Origin: Nemertoderma westbladi | Lineage: Eukaryota; Xenacoelomorpha; Nemertodermatida; Nemertodermatidae | Assembly: GCA_032718475.1 (NCBI GenBank) | Contig: JAUCBJ010001910.1 | Span: 1 to 37,039 of the forward strand | DNA: 37,039 bases | Direction of reading: 5' to 3' | In this document: positions 9,304-22,370 of the stretch, piece after piece | How the letters are laid out: every line of letters begins with the position of its first letter | Position numbering within the stretch: position 1 is the first letter of the stretch | Program-made: the position numbers and the translations under genes | The notes under the pieces: model-generated | What the model saw: the letters and a program-made list of their open reading frames with translations, nothing else | What the model was told of the DNA's origin: nothing | The model's database searches: none

Positions 9304-9640
9304 GTTTATTAATTATTTACTATTTATACTGTAATTACGTTTTATAATAAATTGTTCTGTACATTACATCTTTATCGTTGAGTCGGGCATTGTCACGCTC
9401 TCGGTAAAGTTGTACATGTACATAGTGTAATTACGTTTTATATTGGTTTTAGGTTAGCGTAGTGTAATATTGTATTTGTAACCAAGTAACATAAAGGACC
9501 CCCTTGGAAATAAGCTGCAAAGCTTTAGAGGTAATCCTATATGTTATGTTGGACAATACGTTTATACCGGTACATTGTTTGGTGTATTTGTTATTGTTTT
9601 TACATAATGTATAAATAAATCTATCTATCTATCTATCTAC
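9304..9640 (+). mobile_element. 3' UTR and (ATCT)n tail of element A
   Basis: An AT-rich UTR containing 'GGACCCCCTTGGAAATAAGC', a small hairpin AAGCT-GCAA-AGCTT at 9,512-9,525, and 'TAATCCTAT', the 3' end style of CR1/L2-like LINEs. It ends with five CTAT/ATCT repeats at ~9,619-9,640, after which satellite units resume at once. The shared ACC at both edges is too short to count as a target duplication. Confidence 0.75.
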
Positions 9641-11994
9641 CGAAAACTCAGAAAGATACTCTAATTTAGTACCACCATAACTCAGAAAGATGTACTCTAA
9701 TTTAGTACCACCATAACCTCAGAAAGGTGTACTCTAATTTAGTACCACCATAACCTCAGAAAGGTGTACTCTAATTTAGTACCACCAAAACCTCAGAAAG
9801 ATGTACTCTAATTTAGTACCACCATAACCTCAGAAAGATGTACTATAATTTAGTACCACCATAACCTCAGAAAGATGTACTCTAATTTAGTACCACCAAA
9901 ACCTCAGAAAGATGTACTCTAATTTAGTACCAACAAAACCTCAGAAAGATGTACTCTAATTTAGTACCACCAAAACCTCAGAAAGATGTACTCTAATTTA
10001 GTACCACCATAACCTCAGAAAGATGTACTCTAATTTAGTGATGTACTCTAATTTAGTACCAACAAAACCTCAGAAAGATGTACTCTAATTTAGTACCACC
10101 AAAACCTCAGAAAGATGTACTCTAATTTAGTACCACCATAACCTCAGAAAGATGTACTCTAATTTAGTACCACCATAACCTCAGAAAGATGTACTCTAAT
10201 TTAGTACCACCATAACCTCAGAAAGGTGTACTCTAATTTAGTACCACACCACACCATAACCTCAGAAAGATGTACTCTAAATTAGTACCACCATAACCTC
10301 AGAAATATATACTCTAATTTAGTATCCACCAAAACCTCAGAAAGATGTACTCTAATTTAGTACCACCACCATGACCTCAGAAAGATGTACTCTAATTTAG
10401 TACCACCATAACCTCAGAAATATATAATCTAATTTAGTACCACCAAAACCTCAGAAAGATGTACTCTAATGTAGTGATTTACTCTAATTTTGTACCACCA
10501 TAACCTCAGAAAGGCGCACTCTAATTTAGTACCACCATAACCTCAGAAAGATGTACTCTAATTTAGTACCACCACCATGACCTCAGAAAGATGTACTCTA
10601 ATTTAGTACCACCATAACCTCAGAAAGATGTACTCTAATTTAGTGATTTACTCTAATTTTGTACCACCATAACCTCAGAAAGGTGCACTCTAATTTAGTA
10701 CCACCATAACCTCAGAAAGATGTACTCTAATTTAGTACCACCACCATGACCTCAGAAAGGTGCACTCTAATTTAGTACCACCACCATGACCTCAGAAAGG
10801 TGCACTCTAATTTAGTACCACCACCATAACCTCAGAAAGATGTACTCTAATTTAGTACCACCACCATGACCTCAGAAAGGTGCACTCTAATTTAGTACCA
10901 CCACCATGACCTCAGAAAGGTGCACTCTAATTTAGTACCACCAAAACCTCAGAAAGATGTACTCTAATTTAGTACCACCAAAACCTCAGAAAGGTGCACT
11001 CTAATTTAGTACCACCACCATGACCTCAGAAAGGTGCACTCTAATTTAGTACCACCACCATAACCTCAGAAAGGTGCACTCTAATTTAGTACCACCATAA
11101 CCTCAGAAAGATGTACTCTAATTTAGTACCACCACCATGACCTCAGAAAGGTGCACTCTAATTTAGTACCACCACCATGACCTCAGAAAGGTGCACTCTA
11201 ATTTAGTACCACCAAAACCTCAGAAAGATGTACTCTAATTTAGTGATTTACTCTAATTTTGTACCACCATAACCTCAGAAAGGTGCACTCTAATTTAGTA
11301 CCACCAAAACCTCAGAAAGATGTACTCTAATTTAGTACCACCATAACCTCAGAAAGATGTACTCTAATTTAGTACCACCACCATGACCTCAGAAAGATGT
11401 ACTCTAATTTAGTACCACCATAACCTCAGAAAGATGTACTCTAATTTAGTACCACCAAAACCTCAGAAAGATGTACTCTAATTTAGTACCACCATAACCT
11501 CAGAAATATATACTCTAATTTAGTACCACCAAAACCTCAGAAAGATGTACTCTAATTTAGTGATTTACTCTAATTTTGTACCACCATAACCTCAGAAAGA
11601 TACTCTAATTTAGTACCACCATAACCTCAGAAAGATGTACTCTAATTTAGTACCACCAAAACCTCAGAAAGATGTACTCTAATTTAGTACCACCATAACC
11701 TCAGAAAGATGTACTCTAATTTAGTACCACCATAACCTCAGAAAGATGTACTCTAATTTAGTACCACCATAACCTCAGAAATATATACTCTAATTTAGTA
11801 CCACCAAAACCTCAGAAAGATGTACTCTAATTTAGTACCACCATAACCTCAGAAAGGTGTACTCTAATTTAGTGATTTACTCTAATTTTGCACCACCATA
11901 ACCTCAGAAAGATGTACTCTAATTTAGTACCACCAAAACCTCAGAAAGATGTACTCTAATTTAGTACCACCAAAACCTCAGAAAGATGTACTCT

Positions 11995-13366
11995 AATTTA
12001 GTACCACCATAACCTCAGAAAGATGTACTCTAATTTAGTACCACCATAACCTCAGAAAGATGTACTCTAATTTAGTACCACCATAACCTCAGAAAGATAC
12101 TCTAATTTAGTACCACCATAACCTCAGAAAGATGTACTCTAATTTAGTACCACCAAAACCTCAGAAAGATGTACTCTAATTTAGTACCACCAAAACCTCA
12201 GAAAGATGTACTCTAATTTAGTACCACCATAACCTCAGAAAGATGTACTCTAATTTAGTACCACCATAACCTCAGAAAGATGTACTCTAATTTAGTACCA
12301 CCATAACCTCAGAAAGATGTACTCTAATTTAGTACCACCATAACCTCAGAAAGATGTACTCTAATTTAGTACCACCAAAACCTCAAAAAGATGAACTCTA
12401 ATTTAGCACCACCATAACCTCAGAAAGATGTACTCTAATTTAGTACCACCATAACCTCAGAAAGGTGTACTCTAATTTAGCACCACCATAACCTCAGAAA
12501 GATGTACTCTAATTTAGTACCACCATAACCTCAGAAAGATGTACTCTAATTTAGTACCACCAAAACCTCAAAAAGATGAACTCTAATTTAGCACCACCAT
12601 AACCTCAGAAAGATGTACTCTAATTTAGTACCACCATAACCTCAGAAAGGTGTACTCTAATTTAGTACCACCATAACCTCAGAAATATATACTCTAATTT
12701 AGCACCACCATAACCTCAGAAAGATGTACTCTAATTTAGTACCACCATAACCTCAGAAAGATGTACTCTAATTTAGTACCACCATAACCTCAGAAAGATG
12801 TACTCTAATTTAGTACCACCAAAACCTCAAAAAGATGAACTCTAATTTAGCACCACCATAACCTCAGAAAGATGTACTCTAATTTAGTACCACCATAACC
12901 TCAGAAAGATGTACTCTAATTTAGTACCACCATAACCTCAGAAAGATGTACTCTAATTTAGTACCACCATAACCTCAGAAAGATACTCTAATTTAGTACC
13001 ACCATAACCTCAGAAAGATGTACTCTAATTTAGTACCACCAAAACCTCAGAAAGATGTACTCTAATTTAGTACCACCAAAACCTCAGAAAGATGTACTCT
13101 AATTTAGTACCACCATAACCTCAGAAAGATGTACTCTAATTTAGTACCACCATAACCTCAGAAAGATGTACTCTAATTTAGTACCACCATAACCTCAGAA
13201 AGATGTACTCTAATTTAGTACCACCATAACCTCAGAAAGATGTACTCTAATTTAGTACCACCAAAACCTCAAAAAGATGAACTCTAATTTAGCACCACCA
13301 TAACCTCAGAAAGATGTACTCTAATTTAGTACCACCATAACCTCAGAAAGGTGTACTCTAATTTAG
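11995..13366. repeat. Higher-order satellite duplication, spacing 886 bp
   Basis: The block ~11,995-12,480 recurs at ~12,881-13,366. Rare markers keep the offset: the GATACT short unit (12,091 and 12,977) and the CCTCAAAAAG variant (12,381 and 13,267). Confidence 0.8.
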
Positions 13367-14337
13367 TACCACCATAACCTCAGAAATATATACTCTAATT
13401 TAGTACCACCAAAACCTCAGAAAGATGTACTCTAATTTAGTACCACCATAACCTCAGAAAGATGTACTCTAATTTAGTACCACCATAACCTCAGAAAGGT
13501 GTACTCTAATTTAGTACCACCATAACCTCAGAAATATATACTCTAATTTAGTACCACCAAAACCTCAGAAAGATGTACTCTAATTTAGTACCACCATAAC
13601 CTCAGAAAGGTGTACTCTAATTTAGTACCACCATAACCTCAGAAAGATGTACTCTAATTTAGTACCACCATAACCTCAGAAAGATGTACTCTAATTTAGT
13701 ACCACCATAACCTCAGAAAGATGTACTCTAATTTAGTACCACCATAACCTCAGAAAGGTGTACTCTAATTTAGTACCACCATAACCTCAGAAAGGTGTAC
13801 TCTAATTTAGTACCACCATAACCTCAGAAAGGTGTACTCTAATTTAGTACCACCATAACCTCAGAAAGGTGTACTCTAATTTAGTACCACCATAACCTCA
13901 GAAATATATACTCTAATTTAGTACCACCAAAACCTCAGAAAGATGTACTCTAATTTAGTACCACCATAACCTCAGAAAGGTGTACTCTAATTTAGTACCA
14001 CCAAAACCTCAGAAAGATGTACTCTAATTTAGTACCACCATAACCTCAGAAAGGTGTACTCTAATTTAGTACCACCATAACCTCAGAAAGATGTACTCTA
14101 ATTTAGTACCACCATAACCTCAGAAAGGTGTACTCTAATTTAGTACCACCATAACCTCAGAAAGGTGTACTCTAATTTAGTACCACCATAACCTCAGAAA
14201 TATATACTCTAATTTAGTACCACCAAAACCTCAGAAAGATGTACTCTAATTTAGTACCACCATAACCTCAGAAAGATGTACTCTAATTTAGTACCACCAT
14301 AACCTCAGAAAGGTGTACTCTAATTTAGTACCACCAT

Positions 14338-16221
14338 AACCTCAGAAAGATGTACTCTAATTTAGTACCACCATAACCTCAGAAAGATGTACTCTAATTT
14401 AGTACCACCATAACCTCAGAAATATATACTCTAATTTAGTACCACCAAAACCTCAGAAAGATGTACTCTAATTTAGTACCACCATAACCTCAGAAATATA
14501 TACTCTAATTTTGTACCACCATAACCTCAGAAAGATACTCTAATTTAGTACCACCATAACCTCAGAAAGATGTACTCTAATTTAGTACCACCAAAACCTC
14601 AGAAAGATGTACTCTAATTTAGTACCACCATAACCTCAGAAAGATGTACTCTAATTTAGTACCACCATAACCTCAGAAAGATGTACTCTAATTTAGTACC
14701 ACCATAACCTCAGAAATATATACTCTAATTTAGTACCACCAAAACCTCAGAAAGATGTACTCTAATTTAGTACCACCATAACCTCAGAAAGATGTACTCT
14801 AATTTAGTACCACCAAAACCTCAGAAAGATGTACTCTAATTTAGTACCACCATAACCTCAGAAAGATGTACTCTAATTTAGTACCACCATAACCTCAGAA
14901 AGGTGTACTCTAATTTAGTGATTTACTCTAATTTTGTACCACCATAACCTCAGAAATATATACTCTAATTTTGTACCACCATAACCTCAGAAAGATACTC
15001 TAATTTAGTACCACCATAACCTCAGAAAGATGTACTCTAATTTAGTACCACCAAAACCTCAGAAAGATGTACTCTAATTTAGTACCACCATAACCTCAGA
15101 AAGATGTACTCTAATTTAGTACCACCATAACCTCAGAAATATATACTCTAATTTTGTACCACCATAACCTCAGAAAGATACTCTAATTTAGTACCACCAT
15201 AACCTCAGAAAGATGTACTCTAATTTAGTACCACCAAAACCTCAGAAAGATGTACTCTAATTTAGTACCACCATAACCTCAGAAAGATGTACTCTAATTT
15301 AGTACCACCATAACCTCAGAAATATATACTCTAATTTAGTACCACCAAAACCTCAGAAAGATGTACTCTAATTTAGTACCACCATAACCTCAGAAATATA
15401 TACTCTAATTTTGTACCACCATAACCTCAGAAAGATACTCTAATTTAGTACCACCATAACCTCAGAAAGATGTACTCTAATTTAGTACCACCAAAACCTC
15501 AGAAAGATGTACTCTAATTTAGTACCACCATAACCTCAGAAAGATGTACTCTAATTTAGTACCACCATAACCTCAGAAAGATGTACTCTAATTTAGTACC
15601 ACCATAACCTCAGAAATATATACTCTAATTTAGTACCACCAAAACCTCAGAAAGATGTACTCTAATTTAGTACCACCATAACCTCAGAAAGATGTACTCT
15701 AATTTAGTACCACCAAAACCTCAGAAAGATGTACTCTAATTTAGTACCACCATAACCTCAGAAAGATGTACTCTAATTTAGTACCACCATAACCTCAGAA
15801 AGGTGTACTCTAATTTAGTGATTTACTCTAATTTTGTACCACCATAACCTCAGAAATATATACTCTAATTTTGTACCACCATAACCTCAGAAAGATACTC
15901 TAATTTAGTACCACCATAACCTCAGAAAGATGTACTCTAATTTAGTACCACCAAAACCTCAGAAAGATGTACTCTAATTTAGTACCACCATAACCTCAGA
16001 AAGATGTACTCTAATTTAGTACCACCATAACCTCAGAAATATATACTCTAATTTTGTACCACCATAACCTCAGAAAGATACTCTAATTTAGAACCACCAT
16101 AACCTCAGAAAGATGTACTCTAATTTAGTACCACCAAAACCTAAGAAAGATGTACTCTAATTTAGTACCACCATAACCTCAGAAAGATGTACTCTAATTT
16201 AGTACCACCATAACCTCAGAA
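14338..16221. repeat. Higher-order satellite duplication, spacing exactly 900 bp
   Basis: 14,338-15,321 and 15,238-16,221 match base for base at an offset of 900, except for two substitutions noticed at 16,092 and 16,143. The blocks share the 55-bp variant unit, the GATACT units and the AATATATACT units in the same order. Confidence 0.9.
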
Positions 16222-17606
16222 AGATGTACTCTAATTTAGTACCACCATAACCTCAGAAATATATACTCTAATTTAGTACCACCAAAACCTCAGAAAGATG
16301 TACTCTAATTTAGTACCACCATAACCTCAGAAAGATGTACTCTAATTTAGTACCACCATAACCTCAGAAAGGTGTACTCTAATTTAGTACCACCATAACC
16401 TCAGAAAGATGTACTCTAATTTAGTACCACCAAAACCTCAGAAAGATGTACTCTAATTTAGTACCACCAAAACCTCAGAAAGATGTACTCTAATTTAGTA
16501 CCACCAAAACCTCAGAAAGATGTACTCTAATTTAGTACCACCAAAACCTCAGAAAGATGTACTCTAATTTAGTACCACCAAAACCTCAGAAAGATGTACT
16601 CTAATTTAGTACCACCATAACCTCAGAAAGATGTACTCTAATTTAGTACCACCATAACCTCAGAAAGATGTACTCTAATTTAGTACCACCATAACCTCAG
16701 AAAGATGTACTCTAATTTAGTACCACCATAACGTCAGAAAGATGAACTCTAATTTAGTACCACCAAAACCTCAGAAAGATGAACTCTAATTTAGCACCAC
16801 CATAACCTCAGAAAGATGTACTCTAATTTAGTACCACCATAACCTCAGAAAGGTGTACTCTAATTTAGTACCACCATAACCTCAGAAATATATACTCTAA
16901 TTTAGTACCACCAAAACCTCAGAAAGATGTACTCTAATTTAGTACCACCATAACCTCAGAAAGATGTACTCTAATTTAGTACCACCATAACCTCAGAAAG
17001 GTGTACTCTAATTTAGTACCACCATAACCTCAGAAATATATACTCTAATTTTGTACCACCATAACCTCAGAAAGATACTCTAATTTAGTACCACCATAAC
17101 CTCAGAAAGATGTACTCTAATTTAGTACCACCAAAACCTCAGAAAGATGTACTCTAATTTAGTACCACCATAACCTCAGAAAGATGTACTCTAATTTAGT
17201 ACCACCATAACCTCAGAAAGATGTACTCTAATTTAGTACCACCATAACCTCAGAAATATATACTCTAATTTAGTACCACCAAAACCTCAGAAAGATGAAC
17301 TCTAATTTAGCACCACCATAACCTCAGAAAGATGTACTCTAATTTAGTACCACCATAACTCAGAAAGATGTACTCTAATTTAGTACCACCATAACCTCAG
17401 AAAGATGTACTCTAATTTAGTACCACCATAACCTCAGAAATATATACTCTAATTTAGTACCACCAAAACCTCAGAAAGATGAACTCTAATTTAGCACCAC
17501 CATAACCTCAGAAAGATGTACTCTAATTTAGTACCACCATAACTCAGAAAGATGTACTCTAATTTAGTACCACCAAAACCTCAGAAAGATGAACTCTAAT
17601 TTAGCA

Positions 17607-20600
17607 CCACCATAACCTCAGAAAGATGTACTCTAATTTAGTACCACCATAACTCAGAAAGATGTACTCTAATTTAGTACCACCATAACCTCAGAAAGAT
17701 GTACTCTAATTTAGTACCACCATAACCTCAGAAAGATGTACTCTAATTTAGTACCACCATAACCTCAGAAAGGTGTACTCTAATTTAGTGATTTACTCTA
17801 ATTTTGTACCACCATAACCTCAGAAATATATACTCTAATTTTGTACCACCATAACCTCAGAAAGATACTCTAATTTAGTACCACCATAACCTCAGAAAGA
17901 TGTACTCTAATTTAGTACCACCAAAACCTCAGAAAGATGTACTCTAATTTAGTACCACCATAACCTCAGAAAGATGTACTCTAATTTAGTACCACCATAA
18001 CCTCAGAAATATATACTCTAATTTTGTACCACCATAACCTCAGAAAGATACTCTAATTTAGTACCACCATAACCTCAGAAAGATGTACTCTAATTTAGTA
18101 CCACCAAAACCTCAGAAAGATGTACTCTAATTTAGTACCACCATAACCTCAGAAAGATGTACTCTAATTTAGTACCACCATAACCTCAGAAAGATGTACT
18201 CTAATTTAGTACCACCATAACCTCAGAAATATATACTCTAATTTAGTACCACCAAAACCTCAGAAAGATGTACTCTAATTTAGTACCACCATAACCTCAG
18301 AAAGATGTACTCTAATTTAGTACCACCATAACCTCAGAAAGATACTCTAATTTAGTACCACCATAACCTCAGAAAGATGTACTCTAATTTAGTACCACCA
18401 AAACCTCAGAAAGATGTACTCTAATTTAGTACCACCAAAACCTCAGAAAGATGTACTCTAATTTAGTACCACCATAACCTCAGAAAGATGTACTCTAATT
18501 TAGTACCACCATAACCTCAGAAAGATGTACTCTAATTTAGTACCACCATAACCTCAGAAAGATGTACTCTAATTTAGTACCACCATAACGTCAGAAAGAT
18601 GAACTCTAATTTAGTACCACCAAAACCTCAGAAAGATGAACTCTAATTTAGCACCACCATAACCTCAGAAAGATGTACTCTAATTTAGTACCACCATAAC
18701 CTCAGAAAGGTGTACTCTAATTTAGTACCACCATAACCTCAGAAATATATACTCTAATTTAGTACCACCAAAACCTCAGAAAGATGTACTCTAATTTAGT
18801 ACCACCATAACCTCAGAAAGATGTACTCTAATTTAGTACCACCATAACCTCAGAAAGGTGTACTCTAATTTAGTACCACCATAACCTCAGAAATATATAC
18901 TCTAATTTAGTACCACCAAAACCTCAGAAAGATGTACTCTAATTTAGTACCACCATAACCTCAGAAAGGTGTACTCTAATTTAGTACCACCATAACCTCA
19001 GAAAGATGTACTCTAATTTAGTACCACCATAACCTCAGAAAGATGTACTCTAATTTAGTACCACCATAACCTCAGAAAGATGTACTCTAATTTAGTACCA
19101 CCATAACCTCAGAAAGGTGTACTCTAATTTAGTACCACCATAACCTCAGAAAGATGTACTCTAATTTAGTACCACCATAACCTCAGAAAGGTGTACTCTA
19201 ATTTAGTACCACCATAACCTCAGAAATATATACTCTAATTTAGTACCACCAAAACCTCAGAAAGATGTACTCTAATTTAGTACCACCATAACCTCAGAAA
19301 GGTGTACTCTAATTTAGTACCACCAAAACCTCAGAAAGATGTACTCTAATTTAGTACCACCATAACCTCAGAAAGGTGTACTCTAATTTAGTACCACCAT
19401 AACCTCATAAAGATGTACTCTAATTTAGTACCACCATAACCTCAGAAAGGTGTACTCTAATTTAGTACCACCATAACCTCAGAAAGGTGTACTCTAATTT
19501 AGTACCACCATAACCTCAGAAATATATACTCTAATTTAGTACCACCAAAACCTCAGAAAGATGTACTCTAATTTAGTACCACCATAATCTCAGAAAGATG
19601 TACTCTAATTTAGTACCACCATAACCTCAGAAAGGTGTACTCTAATTTAGTACCACCATAACCTCAGAAAGATGTACTCTAATTTAGTACCACCATAACC
19701 TCAGAAAGATGTACTCTAATTTAGTACCACCATAACCTCAGAAAGATGTACTCTAATTTAGTACCACCATAACCTCAGAAAGGTGTACTCTAATTTAGTA
19801 CCACCATAACCTCAGAAATATATACTCTAATTTAGTACCACCAAAACCTCAGAAAGATGTACTCTAATTTAGTACCACCATAACCTCAGAAAGGTGTACT
19901 CTAATTTAGTACCACCAAAACCTCAGAAAGATGTACTCTAATTTAGTACCACCATAACCTCAGAAAGGTGTACTCTAATTTAGTACCACCATAACCTCAG
20001 AAAGATGTACTCTAATTTAGTACCACCATAACTCAGAAAGATGTACTCTAATTTAGTACCACCATAACCTCAGAAAGATGTACTCTAATTTAGTACCACC
20101 ATAACCTCAGAAAGATGTACTCTAATTTAGTACCACCATAACCTCAGAAAGGTGTACTCTAATTTAGTGATTTACTCTAATTTTGTACCACCATAACCTC
20201 AGAAATATATACTCTAATTTTGTACCACCATAACCTCAGAAAGATGTACTCTAATTTAGTACCACCAAAACCTCAGAAAGATGTACTCTAATTTAGTACC
20301 ACCATAACCTCAGAAAGATGTACTCTAATTTAGTACCACCATAACCTCAGAAATATATACTCTAATTTTGTACCACCATAACCTCAGAAAGATACTCTAA
20401 TTTAGTACCACCATAACCTCAGAAAGATGTACTCTAATTTAGTACCACCAAAACCTCAGAAAGATGTACTCTAATTTAGTACCACCATAACCTCAGAAAG
20501 ATGTACTCTAATTTAGTACCACCATAACCTCAGAAAGATGTACTCTAATTTAGTACCACCATAACCTCAGAAATATATACTCTAATTTAGTACCACCAAA

Positions 20601-22370
20601 ACCTCAGAAAGATGTACTCTAATTTAGTACCACCATAACCTCAGAAAGATGTACTCTAATTTAGTACCACCATAACCTCAGAAAGATACTCTAATTTAGT
20701 ACCACCATAACCTCAGAAAGATGTACTCTAATTTAGTACCACCAAAACCTCAGAAAGATGTACTCTAATTTAGTACCACCAAAACCTCAGAAAGATGTAC
20801 TCTAATTTAGTACCACCATAACCTCAGAAAGATGTACTCTAATTTAGTACCACCATAACCTCAGAAAGATGTACTCTAATTTAGTACCACCATAACCTCA
20901 GAAAGATGTACTCTAATTTAGTACCACCATAACGTCAGAAAGATGAACTCTAATTTAGTACCACCAAAACCTCAGAAAGATGAACTCTAATTTAGCACCA
21001 CCATAACCTCAGAAAGATGTACTCTAATTTAGTACCACCATAACCTCAGAAAGGTGTACTCTAATTTAGTACCACCATAACCTCAGAAATATATACTCTA
21101 ATTTAGTACCACCAAAACCTCAGAAAGATGTACTCTAATTTAGTACCACCATAACCTCAGAAAGATGTACTCTAATTTAGTACCACCATAACCTCAGAAA
21201 GGTGTACTCTAATTTAGTACCACCATAACCTCAGAAATATATACTCTAATTTAGTACCACCAAAACCTCAGAAAGATGTACTCTAATTTAGTACCACCAT
21301 AACCTCAGAAAGGTGTACTCTAATTTAGTACCACCATAACCTCAGAAAGATGTACTCTAATTTAGTACCACCATAACCTCAGAAAGATGTACTCTAATTT
21401 AGTACCACCATAACCTCAGAAAGATGTACTCTAATTTAGTACCACCATAACCTCAGAAAGGTGTACTCTAATTTAGTACCACCATAACCTCAGAAAGATG
21501 TACTCTAATTTAGTACCACCATAACCTCAGAAAGGTGTACTCTAATTTAGTACCACCATAACCTCAGAAATATATACTCTAATTTAGTACCACCAAAACC
21601 TCAGAAAGATGTACTCTAATTTAGTACCACCATAACCTCAGAAAGGTGTACTCTAATTTAGTACCACCAAAACCTCAGAAAGATGTACTCTAATTTAGTA
21701 CCACCATAACCTCAGAAAGGTGTACTCTAATTTAGTACCACCATAACCTCATAAAGATGTACTCTAATTTAGTACCACCATAACCTCAGAAAGGTGTACT
21801 CTAATTTAGTACCACCATAACCTCAGAAAGGTGTACTCTAATTTAGTACCACCATAACCTCAGAAATATATACTCTAATTTAGTACCACCAAAACCTCAG
21901 AAAGATGTACTCTAATTTAGTACCACCATAATCTCAGAAAGATGTACTCTAATTTAGTACCACCATAACCTCAGAAAGGTGTACTCTAATTTAGTACCAC
22001 CATAACCTCAGAAAGATGTACTCTAATTTAGTACCACCATAACCTCAGAAAGATGTACTCTAATTTAGTACCACCATAACCTCAGAAAGATGTACTCTAA
22101 TTTAGTACCACCATAACCTCAGAAAGGTGTACTCTAATTTAGTACCACCATAACCTCAGAAATATATACTCTAATTTAGTACCACCAAAACCTCAGAAAG
22201 ATGTACTCTAATTTAGTACCACCATAACCTCAGAAAGGTGTACTCTAATTTAGTACCACCAAAACCTCAGAAAGATGTACTCTAATTTAGTACCACCATA
22301 ACCTCAGAAAGGTGTACTCTAATTTAGTACCACCATAACCTCAGAAAGATGTACTCTAATTTAGTACCAC
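17607..22370. repeat. Higher-order satellite duplication of about 2.35 kb
   Basis: ~17,607-19,985 is repeated at ~19,986-22,370. The offset is 2,379 at the left (AACTCAG marker, 17,651 and 20,030) and 2,344 further right (AACG at 18,587 and 20,931; CTCATAAAG near 19,404 and 21,748; AATCTC at 19,586 and 21,930). The 35-base change equals loss of one GATACT short unit in the second copy. Confidence 0.85.

Noticed and set aside
9638-9645. Target-site duplication for LINE A
   Set aside because: Only ACC is shared between both edges and the surrounding satellite already contains ACC repeatedly, so no duplication can be claimed.
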